64,000 nt of DNA, taken from Rostratula benghalensis (lineage: Eukaryota; Chordata; Aves; Charadriiformes; Rostratulidae). Positions 12,314 through 23,384 of the stretch are shown piece by piece (position 1 is the stretch's first letter; each line of letters begins with the position of its first letter). The position numbers and the translations under genes are program-made. Where the stretch lies: the NCBI GenBank assembly GCA_013399305.1, contig VXAI01000049.1, forward strand, positions 95,309-159,308. The letters are read 5' to 3'. Under the pieces are notes generated by a model. It did no database searches, had not been told where the DNA came from, and was given only the letters and a program-made list of their open reading frames with translations.

Positions 12314-14039
12314 TCACTATGTCTTATTAGGTTTGTACAATGCAGCAACCACAGTGGTTTGTTTTAAAAACGTCACTTCCCACAACTGCTTATATTGCTT
12401 TTTAGCATGATTCTCCTCTCCCCCATTCCTCTGCTCCTGAGGTCTGCATTGTCTCTTCCATCTGTCTGTCTTTGTGCTTTGAGATGCCTCGATGGAAAGA
12501 AACCCCCTTAACTGAAAGCACTCTCAAGTTTGGTGTTCGCCCCTTCCTTGAACACAACTTTGTTGTCACAACTCTTTCTTTTTCTGCCTTACACGTTTAA
12601 CGCATCCTTGGCATTTCTCTTGGTTGTTTCACACAGCATCAGCCGTCACTGACCCATCTCAGGGCCTACTGCTAATTGAACAGACCAACAGAAATTCTGA
12701 GTAGCATATAGAATTTCTTGGTTAGCCTGGTCTGATAAATAATCTAATCATTAGCCTAATTCTGATAACTTTTTGAGCTTTTCCTTTCCCCCTCCAGGCT
12801 TTGGTAGCTTTTCACTCAGAGGAGAATGAAGAGCTGGGAATACTTGACCCGACCCACAAGACTTGGCATTTCAGGCCATGGGAAGTCCTGCAGCCCTCAG
12901 AACTGTTTGAATTTGAACAGTGTTGCACCTCCAGACAGCGAGAGCCCATTACTCATCTCCTTTTCCTCTCCTGCAGCCCATGCTGTAACTCATACAGAAG
13001 GAAGAAAAACGCAGAGGGTGCAGAAAGGCACCGGCTCTGAGGCAGGCTGGAACAAGCCCGCCCCAGCCTTATAACCAAAGAAAGGAGGTTTCAAGTGACT
13101 GTCAACACAGAGGGGGAGTGGGAAGATTTGGGATGGCATGGTCACACCTCCTGGTTTGCCTGAGAAGGCAGGGCAGCACTTTGTGCCCCGTGGAGTTTGA
13201 AGAGCTGAGCCTCAGCAAGGTCAGCAGAGATTAGGGGGGTAAGGAGAGGAAGCGTTTCAGAGGTGGTGAAAGGCAGAATGAGACACTCATCCCTTTGAAA
13301 CGCCAGTGGAAGAGGACTAGTTCAGGGATGACACTAATACTTGGCCCCAAGAAGCTGAGGGAAAGCAAAAAGAACATGGATGAAGCGGAACAGTTAGCTC
13401 CCAAGATCATCCAAACGTGTTGGGCAGCTTCTGCTTCTGGGCACGAGCTTTAGGGGTGTTACCAAAAATCTAATTAGAAAATAGCATCTCTCTTGTGAAG
13501 TATTAGCTCTCCTCATATCTGGTTGTAATACATTAAAGTCACAAACCCAGCAAAATATACTAAATCCATTAAAAAGGACACTTCTGTGTCAATCACATCC
13601 TATTGCTTCCTTTTAAAACACTTAAAAATAAAAGCTGGTTTATGCCAAGAAGCCTCTCTCGACAACATTTGCTTTTTCCATAAAGGAGTGTTCAAAAGTT
13701 TCTGAAAGCAGAGAAAGAAACTTATATTTTCTCTCTTTCTTTCTCTTCTAGTGGTGAAGGCAGGGCAGAATTTGGCTTCAGCCGATCCCCGAGTCAGACC
13801 CCGGCACAGTTTGTTCACCCTTTATCCATCCAAATTCTGAACTGTGTGCCTTCCCAGTAATGAATTTTCATTCCCTTCGTACCAACGTAAACGATTGCAA
13901 GGGAAAAGCAGCTCTTCAGCCGCACAGCTCGGTGAGAAAAGGCTCTGCAGGAGCAAAGCAGCTCTAAGTGCTCTCCTAAAAATGGCAAGGCCACATCTTT
14001 ATCATTTCAAAGCTCCAGCTCCCCGTTTGAGCAGCAGCT

Positions 14040-14960
14040 CCCAGATCATATAGTGCAATTTGAAATCCTGGCACTCGGCTTTCAATAATTCCCTGTTAGA
14101 TTACTGTCTGTGGAAGAGTATATAACACAACTGCTACAAATGCTGGGAGCAAAATCTTCAATAACAACTTAGCGCATATGATAACTTTCCCAATTTCCTG
14201 CATCTACACCACCTATCTCTTTACTCTGGTCTGTAGCAGCTTGTTTCTTTATTGAACATCTGCCTTGGGACCCCCTGTCATAAAAAGTAATAAACACATC
14301 AATCCAAAAGAAAAAGAGTATTGCATGGCCCAAAACTACTTAACCAATCAAATTGGCAGCTGGTGGCGTGAAACTAAAGGGATAAAACTCAGAGGTGCTT
14401 TTTATACAGAGCATTTCTAATGACATTACACACCTGCTGCCATTTTGCACACCTAGCTGCCTGAGTGCTTCTAATAAGTTAATTATAGTTCCTAGCACCA
14501 ATTATAGATTTCAACCTTTGTGGAAATACCAAGCGATGGGATTAATTTGTAAATCTGCTATCTCACTGATATTTGACAGCTATTGCTTTGATTCTCCTTC
14601 CTACAAAATACAGATGGATTGTCTTGGGAAAAAAGCATTCTTTAACTAAATAATAATAAAAAAAAGCACAATAAAAATGCCTTGTAGCTTATTATCTACA
14701 GACCCCACAACTTGTAACTGTGACTGTAATTATAGTTGTTCTAGTTTCCCCTGCAGGTTTTGCTAAACAAACAAATGAAAAATATACCCAAAAGGAAAAA
14801 ACAAAAGCAATTTATGCTCTCCAGTTATCATAATATAAATATCCATAGATTACTTGCATAGAGTAGATCAGATCTAATCTTTCACTAGAGTTTCTTGTAA
14901 ATTAGAAATTACATTTACTCCAGGTGTATGTTGTTTGCCCAGTTCATATCCAGTTGTAAA
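14040..14960. promoter_or_regulatory. Candidate conserved noncoding region
   Basis: This is a 0.9-kb repeat-free AT-rich region with many homeodomain-like cores (CTAATAAG, TTAATTATAG, GGGATTAATTTG, CTGTAATTATAG). It lacks the mutational wear seen in the repeats. The resemblance to vertebrate regulatory DNA is an inference from texture only. Confidence 0.2.
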
Positions 14961-15562
14961 TTAGAGCAGTTTTGCCTTTTGGGAGAAAACCCTCACTTTT
15001 GAAATGTGTCTTATTGACTGCGTATAAATTACCAGCAGCTGATCCACAGGAAGATTTGAAGGCAGAACTGCCTATAGGCAACTTCCTTTATTGATTGCAG
15101 ATTGATATTCAGCTGATTGTAAAGAAAAGCAAAACAAAATAAAGCTGCAATGTAATTGCCAGCTCTTTGTAGGAGTAACAGAAACATTATCTCACCTAAT
15201 TCTGTGATTTGACAAGCTATCTGGTTCTTCATCCTAGGATTCAGATGCCTGGGCCACCTTTCTTTTCACTGTTGCCCTTCTGTGAGTTTAGGAAGGGGAA
15301 GAGGGGAGGGACCTGGTGGCCAGAGGACATGGAACTTCCTCAGATGACACAGAGATCGCCTGCCTCGCCTCTGGATAAGGCTATGGTCTGTCCCTCAGCA
15401 AGAAGAAGATCCAGGCTTTAGGTTAAAAAAGTTGAACTCTTGTTCTGTATATGATGTTTGCCTTTAAAGCTTTATCACAGCAGACAACACGGGTAGTTCC
15501 CTGGGCCACATGGCTCACAAATTCTTACTTGCTATGGAGCTCTGTCTCATCAGTTAATATTT

Positions 15563-15690
15563 GGAATCACAGAATCATCCAGGCCAGAAGGGACCTCTAG
15601 GGTCATCCAGTCCAACCTCCCTGCAGTCAGCAGGGACACTCCCAACCAAACCAGGTTGCCCAGGACCTCCTCCAGCCTCCCCCTGACTTG
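15563..15690 (-). mobile_element. CR1 LINE 3' end
   Basis: GGAATCACAGAATCATCCAG followed by GCCAGAAGGGACCTCTAGGG and TCCAGTCCAACCTCCCTGCA is the reverse complement of the CR1 3' terminus. Downstream CAACCAAACCAGGTTGCCCA continues the CR1 3' UTR. The copy is short and 5'-truncated. Confidence 0.9.
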
Positions 15691-17332
15691 CACAGATTGG
15701 CTGATTTTGAGTAAGACCGAGTTCTCAAAACAGCCTTTTCCTTACTGCTATGAATAATGCCTCCTCTCGAGTTGCACGAATCCTGCAGAAACTCACCCTC
15801 CCCTTCAATTTTAAATAGGTCCTGGGCTGATTAAGGTACAGAAATAACAGACACACAGACACACACACACACATATATATATATGAGCACATAGCACAGC
15901 CAAAAGCAGCATACTTCTTTAGGAAGCCAGTTTAAATGATTTACTCCTCCAAAATAACCCCTGCTCAGAAAGTCAGAAAATGGAGGTGCAAATCACCAGC
16001 CTTGATCCAGCAAAGCACTTAACCCATTTTCCCAACTGGGAAACTCATGCAACTTAAATCTAAACACATGCCCAAGCACATTGCAGGTTTGGGGCTGAAA
16101 AGCTCAATACCTAGCCCAATTCTACTCAAAGTCTCACACTGACTATTACAAGCAAACGTGAGTTAAGAATGTGTGTGGATAATTCTTGGAAGCTTGAAAA
16201 ATGTTAGCTTTTACATAGCCAAAGCACTTTAAATAACATCACCCTTGATTTATAAGTGTAAAACGGAGAGAGTTGTGGTTTTCCCAGGGCTACCAGAAAG
16301 AAGTTGTTTTGTGAGCAGCAGAACTAATGAAGCCTAATTTCCCATGGATTCGAATTCTTTATTGCCAAAATCCTGCCCTTATCCCCTCACCACAATAGCC
16401 CTGCTCTCTCCATGTTGTTTAGTGTTTCCTCTACCCAGGACGGAGCCCGCTGTGACTGACCAGCTGCCTGCTGCAAAGGGACAGTGATGGTCACCTCCTG
16501 GTGGTTCCCCCTCGGAAGGGGCACTGCCATACGTCTCTCTTTTTCCTGCCATATTAAAAAAAACTTGACAAAAAAATCTGAATTTTCATTTTTGGAGACC
16601 TGAATGTCTGCTTCATGTTTGATTAAAGGCGGCCCACAAATGTAAAAGGCTTTAGGACAATCCCAAGGGGAACACAGGACAAAAATGCATTTAGAGGCTT
16701 CTCCCCATTTCGGAGAAAGAGTTAAGAAGCAGCAGAGCTGGTCTTCCTGAGCCAAGTTTGGCCCACAGGGGGACCAAAGCCGTGTCCCTACAGATGGAAC
16801 AGTCATGCTGAAAAAGTTCTGTGCCTGATTTTGATTCATCTCTCAGTCACAGAAAGCGTTAATTTATTTACTCTGCTAAAAGCACCGCTTTCTGCAAAAC
16901 ACCATAAGCAATTTGGAACTGTGGCAAAACACTCCCAATCACCTTTCTGCCTCCCAGCAGGTCCACCAGCTTCTTCCACCCTCTTTGAGTTCCTTCCAGT
17001 CATGTTTCCAGCTCGCTCCATTGCCACAGACTCAAGGCTTCCTCCTGGGCAGCTGGGAAATTTGATGGAGCTTGTGCATATTTGCTTCCATTTCCTGGCA
17101 TCTCAGGCTTAGAATCGCTGTGGACAAGCACATCCTTCATGTTTCAGGCCCAGAAGGGGGTGGCACCTTGAACATCACTGAATCACAATTTTTCCCCACC
17201 AGAGGAAGCCTTTCCCATGTATCCAAGGACATTATTTTGATTCCTCAGTCAGCCCACATTTATACAACCACCTACCTGCATGGCTTACACAAGGCAACAT
17301 AAGGACACAAGGAGCCCACTACAGCAAAAAAC
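15691..17332. other. Unique noncoding stretch before gap 1
   Basis: No gene is recognised. A CA-to-TA dinucleotide run lies at 15850-15884. An open frame of 150 codons on the minus strand (16387-16839) has no recognisable domain. Confidence 0.55.
15850..15884. repeat. Compound (AC)n(AT)n microsatellite
   Basis: Alternating CA units pass into alternating TA units over about 35 bases, interrupted once by a G. Confidence 0.9.
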
Positions 17333-17925
17333 NNNNNNNNNNNNNNNNNNNNNNNNNNNNNNNNNNNNNNNNNNNNNNNNNNNNNNNNNNNNNNNNNNNN
17401 NNNNNNNNNNNNNNNNNNNNNNNNNNNNNNNNNNNNNNNNNNNNNNNNNNNNNNNNNNNNNNNNNNNNNNNNNNNNNNNNNNNNNNNNNNNNNNNNNNNN
17501 NNNNNNNNNNNNNNNNNNNNNNNNNNNNNNNNNNNNNNNNNNNNNNNNNNNNNNNNNNNNNNNNNNNNNNNNNNNNNNNNNNNNNNNNNNNNNNNNNNNN
17601 NNNNNNNNNNNNNNNNNNNNNNNNNNNNNNNNNNNNNNNNNNNNNNNNNNNNNNNNNNNNNNNNNNNNNNNNNNNNNNNNNNNNNNNNNNNNNNNNNNNN
17701 NNNNNNNNNNNNNNNNNNNNNNNNNNNNNNNNNNNNNNNNNNNNNNNNNNNNNNNNNNNNNNNNNNNNNNNNNNNNNNNNNNNNNNNNNNNNNNNNNNNN
17801 NNNNNNNNNNNNNNNNNNNNNNNNNNNNNNNNNNNNNNNNNNNNNNNNNNNNNNNNNNNNNNNNNNNNNNNNNNNNNNNNNNNNNNNNNNNNNNNNNNNN
17901 NNNNNNNNNNNNNNNNNNNNNNNNN
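17333..17925. other. Assembly gap (593 N)
   Basis: Unresolved bases. The right edge opens directly into a CTCTTT-type hexamer repeat, so the missing sequence probably includes more of this simple repeat. Long open frames that cross the gap are artefacts of N being read as an open codon. Confidence 1.
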
Positions 17926-18008
17926 TCTCTTTCTCTTTCTCTTTCTCTTTCTCTTTCTCTTTCTCTTTCTCTTTCTCCTCCTCTTCCTCTCTTTCTCTCT
18001 CTTCTCTC
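17926..18008. repeat. (CTCTTT)n pyrimidine microsatellite
   Basis: A regular six-base unit TCTCTT runs from the gap edge to about 17976, then an irregular CT-only tract continues to 18008. All purines are on the minus strand. Such tracts often break short-read assemblies. Confidence 0.95.
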
Positions 18009-18009
18009 A

Positions 18010-19157
18010 CTGCCAAGGCCACTTGCTTGAGGAGGGTGGAACCACCGCACAGCCCCTCATTTCGGAGTACGTTATCTGGTGACAGGCAGGCAAAATCACT
18101 TCACTGGGTGCTTATCTGCCCTCCTAATGGACATCAGGTCTGCAAACCTTTCCCTGGATGACTTCCCTCCGCTTAAGTACACGAGTTCCCTGGGCTATTT
18201 GGTTTGTCTGCTTTTCAGCATTGGGCATGGCACAGAGATTTATGTCGCTCTGTCTGACCATACCAATCATCCATCACTACCAGTTACAAGAAAATCTTCC
18301 TCCTCGTTTTTAGAAGCCCTTTGAACTAGATTCCATTACGAGTTAACGTACCACAGATGGTCAAGTGGTTGTGAAAACACAGAGAAGGCAAACAATGTTC
18401 AAAAACACCTTTGTGATGTACCTAGGCTTCTATGTCTAGGAGAAAGTCAAGGGACTCAGATGACTAAAGATGAGTTTCCTCCACCACGTTTAGCTACGTG
18501 ACAGTTAGAAAAGCAAATTACCTTAGCTCTTCCTAGAGTCAATGGGAAGACAGAGACTTCTTCAGAGATGGTTCGTCCTAACCTGAAATAAATACCAAAA
18601 CCAGGTGTAGTGATTACCCCCTTGGAGCTGCTTCTTGCTTTTCACTGGTGATGGGAGCCGTCTTAGAACATGGACCTAACTATCAGAAGATCCTTGCTTA
18701 GATAAGATGAATGTGCAGTTTTTCCAGTGGTTCCAAAATTATGGCAACCATGTATGTAAAAAAGAAACAGATAAAACTGTCTGAGAGGAATTAATTAATT
18801 CTGAAGACAATTCATAAATACCTGAACAAAATTATGCTATTTTTGTTCTTCTACTGACAAATAGTTTCATCTCTCACAAAGGAAACAGCGCAGGCTACCT
18901 CTCTTCATCTGTAGAATTTCCTGTAAAGTAGCTACACCTAGCCCAGAAGGCATCATTTCTTATTTCTATTCAGAATGAGAAACCCAAAAGTACATTTAAA
19001 CTGTGCCACATCCTTCCACTGAAGGGTCCAGTTACACATCTGCTGCATCCTCTTGACCACCGACCCCCTCCTAGCACCCATCAGCTGGTGTTACACCTAC
19101 CTACATTCACTCTTACAGAATCATTCATTTCCAGGACACGAGACTTTTAAGTAAAAT
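18010..19157. other. Unique noncoding stretch
   Basis: No gene is recognised. A perfect 14-bp palindrome GAATTAATTAATTC lies at 18788-18801, with overlapping TAATTA cores. Nothing else stands out. Confidence 0.55.
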
Positions 19158-19245
19158 AGCAAATATTGCGTGCCTTCAAACTGTGTGTCCAAAAATAGGA
19201 CACCAATGTGTCCTGTTGTCAGCTGGAAGGCATGCAATATTTGCT
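19158..19245. repeat. 88-nt hairpin with a 20-bp stem (miRNA-like or MITE relic)
   Basis: The left arm 19158-19177 (AGCAAATATTGCGTGCCTTC) pairs along its whole length with the right arm 19226-19245 (GAAGGCATGCAATATTTGCT); one of the 20 pairs is G-U and the rest are Watson-Crick. U19157 and G19246 add a further wobble. The 48-base loop can itself fold through GTGTCC and GGACAC. The size is right for a microRNA precursor and the 5' arm would start with U. Against this, there is no lower stem below the arms, which Drosha normally requires. I do not recognise either arm as a known microRNA. A small palindromic DNA transposon is the main alternative. Confidence 0.75.
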
Positions 19246-20986
19246 GATCATAGCATTACTGCAAATCAAACCCATACATTTTGATATTTTCCTTGTTTTT
19301 AATGGCCTTATCCCAGACTTTCCACGTCACACATCTACCAGAGCCTCAGCACCTGCCTGGGCCACCCAGAGCAACTGAAATGCACGTCACAGCTTAAATG
19401 CCTTCTTCCTTCTGCCAGAGCTGACCTGTATCTTCTTCCCCTGCCTTTCCAGCAGTTCCAGGTGTCTGCAGACAGCCAAGGCCAGCAAAGGGCACTGAAA
19501 ACCCGCGGGGCTTGCAAAGGTTTGGTCAGCAATGCCTCCTTGGCTGTTTCTTGGGTAACAGGAACACAACTAAACCAGAGTCTAAATGGCTTTTTTAGTT
19601 TGTTTTCTCTTTTAAAAGAACTGTCTGGCTCTCTCCCATGTCCTCCAGAATAAGGCCACCACTCGCTGTCAGGAGGGCGAGAGCGTTAGCGCTGCTCAAG
19701 AGCGGACAGGCTGGAATATGCCTGTGTACAGTCTCTTGGTAGTACCAGATTCTTCTGGATTTACTCGGTTTTACACTCACTTTCTGAAGAAGACTACTTA
19801 CCACTCCCACGAAAACATGGCTCTTGGGGTGTGGAAAAACCCTCGTTGACTTTGGCAGTGGCGTACCCGCCGTATGTCTCCAGTGGAATTCTGCTAGTTT
19901 GATCTGGTTTGCACCGTAAGAACATTACCCACCGGGACCCTCTAATTATTTATGTTTAATCCAAACATATTAGGTGTATTAATGCTTCATCATCTGCTCC
20001 CGCTGCCCCATTCCAGGAAGCCCCACTGCAGCAAACAGTGGATATTTCAGTGGGACCTTAACCATCCCATGTGCCAACAACAGCCCTCTGACCGGCTCTT
20101 GCTACCCCTCCGAGTGTCAAGGAGTTAAAATCCTAATTTTTTTACTGCGTGGTGCTTTAAAGATAAACCCCTTTGATGGCAGCTTGGTTCAAACCCTCGG
20201 CTCGCACCAGCGCTGCTCCGCAGAGCATTTGCTTTTCTCTTTACATCGTGTTTTAGCCAATGTTGTGTTTTATAAGATGAAATGATAAATGGCCTGACTT
20301 AAATGACCGGAGGGTATCTACTTCCCTGCTACTCCATTTAAAAGGTTCCTCTGAACATTTTACACACCTTATTGTGTGACGGTGGCTGTCTAATAGCAAA
20401 GGAAACAATAGCCTGTGATGTCCACAAAGGCAGGGCATACCACACAGGTGCCATGTTTTACAACACCACTATATCTTGTCATTCAGAAGTGCTCCCTGAA
20501 CAAATTGCCTGTCATATTTAAAGATAAAATCTGACAGTGCCAGAGCTGACAAGTAGTCCTCAACCCTGACATACAACACGGAGCTGAATTTTGCTACATT
20601 CACCGTAGATGGATTTGTCTTTAGAGATTCACAGCAAAGCCAACTGCTGGCAGAGCAGCAAAAATTATTTCAAAACATTGCTAAGTGTCAGGCTTTATTA
20701 AATGGTTGCTCTAAAAAAAAAAAAAAGAAGAAAGGGGAGAAAAAAAGCCTCTGTGTTAGCTTTAGAAAAGAACTGTAGAGAAATGTTTTTACATATTTTA
20801 CTTCTCCATAAAATAATGATGTACAGTGTTTTTAAATAATACAAAATACTGCAGCAGATTTCAGGAAGCGTGTTTTCCTTGCTCCTTAACGCTGGGATGT
20901 ATTTACGCTACGGGAGGTTGTGTTCTTTTATCTTTTACCCCGCGAGGCTCTGAGAGGCAGGCACAGTACATGAGAATTAAGAAGGA
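19246..20986. other. Unique noncoding stretch
   Basis: No gene is recognised. A-run near 20712-20725. Composition is mixed, with no repeat seen. Confidence 0.5.
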
Positions 20987-21697
20987 ATGACACAGCCGTT
21001 TCAGTGGCTGCTGTGCCCTGCTCAGGTGGTGATGGGGGAACGTGGAGGGCTTCCCGTGGGTAAGCAAACACCGTTACTGGGGTCAGCACCACTGACCCCA
21101 GCAGCACTGAAGGGGACGGAGGGTTCACCGCACAGAACCAGTGGCAGCGGTGGGGCAGGTACTCCAGAGGTGTGTCAAAATCCCAGCCTGTCACTGTTCT
21201 CAACTCAGCCCCTTTTCCTCCTCTTTTGGGGTCCTCAGGGGGTCAAGGGCTACATACACAATAATCTGCTTATGGGGCTCTCTAACCACGCTGTGCCCAC
21301 GTCAGATCACCGTGTGTTTAACTCCTTCCTTGGCCACTCACATGTATCCTCAGAGAGAGAGACTTCTCTTCCTGTTAACCCAGACCTTACCAAGGTGACC
21401 CACACAGGGACACTTCTCACTCTCCCCAGCAGAAGGGCCACTTACCAGAGCTTCATTTTCTCTTCTGTATCGTGGACCTATCTACAACCTGCTCCACTAA
21501 AAAAGCTCCCCGAGTACTCCATCATCCTGTACCCTACAAAGCACGACTTTGCCTTAGGAATAGCGTCAGTAAAAGCTGTAATTGTCATTCTCCTGGGCTG
21601 TGTCAAATCTTATTTAAGGATGGATCTCCTCTCAATTTCTCTTAGAGGCACTTTACCCAAGAGAGAACCAATCCATTATTGGAAGAAGATGCTCTGA
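20987..21697 (+). CDS. Unrecognised 236-codon open frame, doubtful gene
   Basis: This is the longest gap-free and repeat-free open frame in the window. It starts at ATG (20987) and ends at TGA (21695-21697). The translation has no domain that I know. It is rich in Ser, Pro, Leu and Thr in its first 170 residues, and has one hydrophobic run near residues 195-207 (ASVKAVIVILLGC) that is too short and too near the end to call a membrane protein. No Kozak or splice context settles it. By rough counting, a frame this long is unusual but possible by chance in 64 kb, especially in a locally GC-richer segment. A noncoding or intronic origin is more likely than a protein gene. The next 700 bases hold a CpG patch and an exon-like segment, so some transcription here is possible. 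Confidence 0.12.
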   Translation: MTQPFQWLLCPAQVVMGERGGLPVGKQTPLLGSAPLTPAALKGTEGSPHRTSGSGGAGTPEVCQNPSLSLFSTQPLFLLFWGPQGVKGYIHNNLLMGLSNHAVPTSDHRVFNSFLGHSHVSSERETSLPVNPDLTKVTHTGTLLTLPSRRATYQSFIFSSVSWTYLQPAPLKKLPEYSIILYPTKHDFALGIASVKAVIVILLGCVKSYLRMDLLSISLRGTLPKREPIHYWKKML

Positions 21698-21784
21698 CCC
21701 CATTAGCTGGGCAGACGTGTGTTTGAACTACAGACCTCTGAGCATCCTCAATCCAAGATGAGCTCGCTCAGGCTACCCTGTCTA

Positions 21785-21890
21785 GATGCACCCTCGGAGA
21801 GCCCGTTGCACGCCGCTCCGCACCACGCGGCCAAGCGCCAAACGCCTGCTGCCACGGGCCCAAAACGTGACCGAGATGAGTCAACGCAAG
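21785..21890. promoter_or_regulatory. CpG-dense patch with nearby inverted CCAAT box
   Basis: About 13 CpG dinucleotides occur within roughly 100 bases (CACGCCGCTCCG, ACGCGG, AAGCGCC, AACGCC and others), against a CpG-poor background. A TGAGTCAA AP-1-like site lies near 21877. An inverted CCAAT box (CTATTGGC) follows at about 22008-22015. The combination suggests a small promoter or enhancer, but there is no TATA box or mapped start to prove it. Confidence 0.3.
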
Positions 21891-22252
21891 GGGAGGCAGA
21901 TAAATAAAAAAAACCCTGAGAAATCTTACTTTGGACGTACACTCTGTTTAAGGATCAGCCACGGAAAGCCATTCTGCCTCATTTGTCATTTTCATTTGTA
22001 ATTTTCCTATTGGCGTGGACTAAAAATTAGTGTGTAACATGGAATTTTTTGGAAAGACTGCTCTGTTCCCAGCTCTCCTCAAGCACGTTTGATTCTGGCC
22101 CTCTGAGGATACCAGAAACTGCATAATACATGTGTTTGTACCCTTTAAAAGGGGAAATGTCGTAACTTAGTGAGTTAATTTTGGAGCCCTGACTGTAATG
22201 GAAGTGCTGTTGCCCAACAAGCTTTGCACTACATTGATTTTTCTTCCATCAG

Positions 22253-22318
22253 CTGGGAGTTCTGGCAAAAAGAACAATAGATCTAATAATATCAGCGAAG
22301 CAAAAAAAGTCAGGAACG
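22253..22318 (+). other. Candidate 66-nt cassette exon
   Basis: The segment has a strong acceptor (polypyrimidine TTTTTCTTCCATCAG ending at 22252) and a strong donor (ACG then GTGAGC from 22319). It is exactly 66 bases, a multiple of three, so it could be skipped without changing frame. With phase-1 introns it encodes a basic, polar peptide, GSSGKKNNRSNNISEAKK and four more residues, with no stop. A phase-0 reading is also open and the third frame has a stop. The peptide is low in hydrophobic residues, as are many alternative exons of nuclear or signalling proteins, but I do not recognise the gene. It may be a decoy exon; if real, the window lies in an intron-rich plus-strand gene. Confidence 0.3.
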
Positions 22319-23384
22319 GTGAGCTCTTCAAAATAAGGACGTCAGGCCACAATCAATTTCCAGATTTGAAAATATGTTTTTAAAAAGTATGTTTAAGGCA
22401 AGACCTTGTTCTACATCTGTCAAGTCAAAGCTTGTATGGTTTGAAGTTCCTGAATGGCTGCTTTATCGGGTAGCTCAGAGTCAGGCCCCACAGGTTAAGC
22501 AATAAAAGAGAAATAAAAATAACTTAACAGTTTCTGCTGTTAGTTGAACTCAGCAACAGCTCCTTAAACAGCTTTTACATTCCTACGGTTTGAAATGCCA
22601 CAAAGCCACACGATGCACTGAAAAGCTACGAATTTGCTAAGTAGGATTTCACTCCCCTTGTTATTAGAGGTCATTAAATTTACTAGATGTTAGTAAAATC
22701 CTTGTAAACAGAAAATATGGAGGCTTGTAAGAGAGTACTCTTTATTTTCACCCTAATAATTAAGATGCAACAAGGAACAGGATAATAGAAGCCTCATTTA
22801 GGAAGTGCTATTAGTTCCAAAACCTTAGTGACAGTTATGGAATTGGTTCACACAGACCTGTTGAAATAAACTACAGTTGTGTAAAGAGAATAGCATACAG
22901 ATTAGAGGAAAACTTGCAAATACACTATATTGAGTAGAAAATATGATGATTGTTACCAATTCTAAAAATCATCACTGAAAAATCAGGTATCCGAAGTGAC
23001 ACAAACCTTCTCTAACTTCTTTTTACACATTTATACACCCAGTGTGGTTCTTCTGTTTTGAGATGATGGCTCTAAAATGTACATGGTCTTGGAATAAAAA
23101 ACCCAATACTTCATAAAATTTTCAGTAAATTTTCAGTAAAACCCACTCCTAGTTATGACGCTGGCTGACATCAATTGCACACCTGCAACTTCAGCAATAT
23201 ATCTCGAGACCTTTTAGTCTAGAAACAGTCTTCTCACCAAAGGGAAAGGAGAATATCTTTTAAGTTACAGCAGGGTGTATAACCTTTGTGGAAATCTTAT
23301 TTGGGGGTGTGATAACTGTATGTAACAGGGTGTTAAGAGTCTTTATGATAGAAGGAGAACGACAAGGCCATCTCCTCAAAGAAA
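22319..23384. other. Unique AT-rich noncoding stretch
   Basis: No gene is recognised. The region is repeat-free and AT-rich, with a texture like conserved intronic DNA at 22540-22980. The direct doublet AAATTTTCAGTAA is repeated near 23115-23142. Confidence 0.5.

Larger units (their letters stand above)
11351..15562. other. Unique noncoding stretch, about 4.2 kb
   Basis: No gene is recognised. It carries the 21-bp inverted repeat described at 12187-12313 and a long AT-rich part (14040-14960). Two strong acceptor-like polypyrimidine-AG sites end near 12797 and 12977, with a continuous open frame of about 80 codons from the first. I cannot tie this frame to any protein. Confidence 0.55.

Noticed and set aside
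17280..18161. Frame of 293 codons, and minus-strand frames across the same region
   Set aside because: Most of the frame is N; the rest is a CT hexamer repeat that gives Ser-Phe or Glu-Lys/Arg runs.
19158..19245. Known miR-15/16 family member
   Set aside because: The start UAGCA is shared, but the following bases differ (AAUAUUGCG rather than GCACGUAAA), so the seed does not match.
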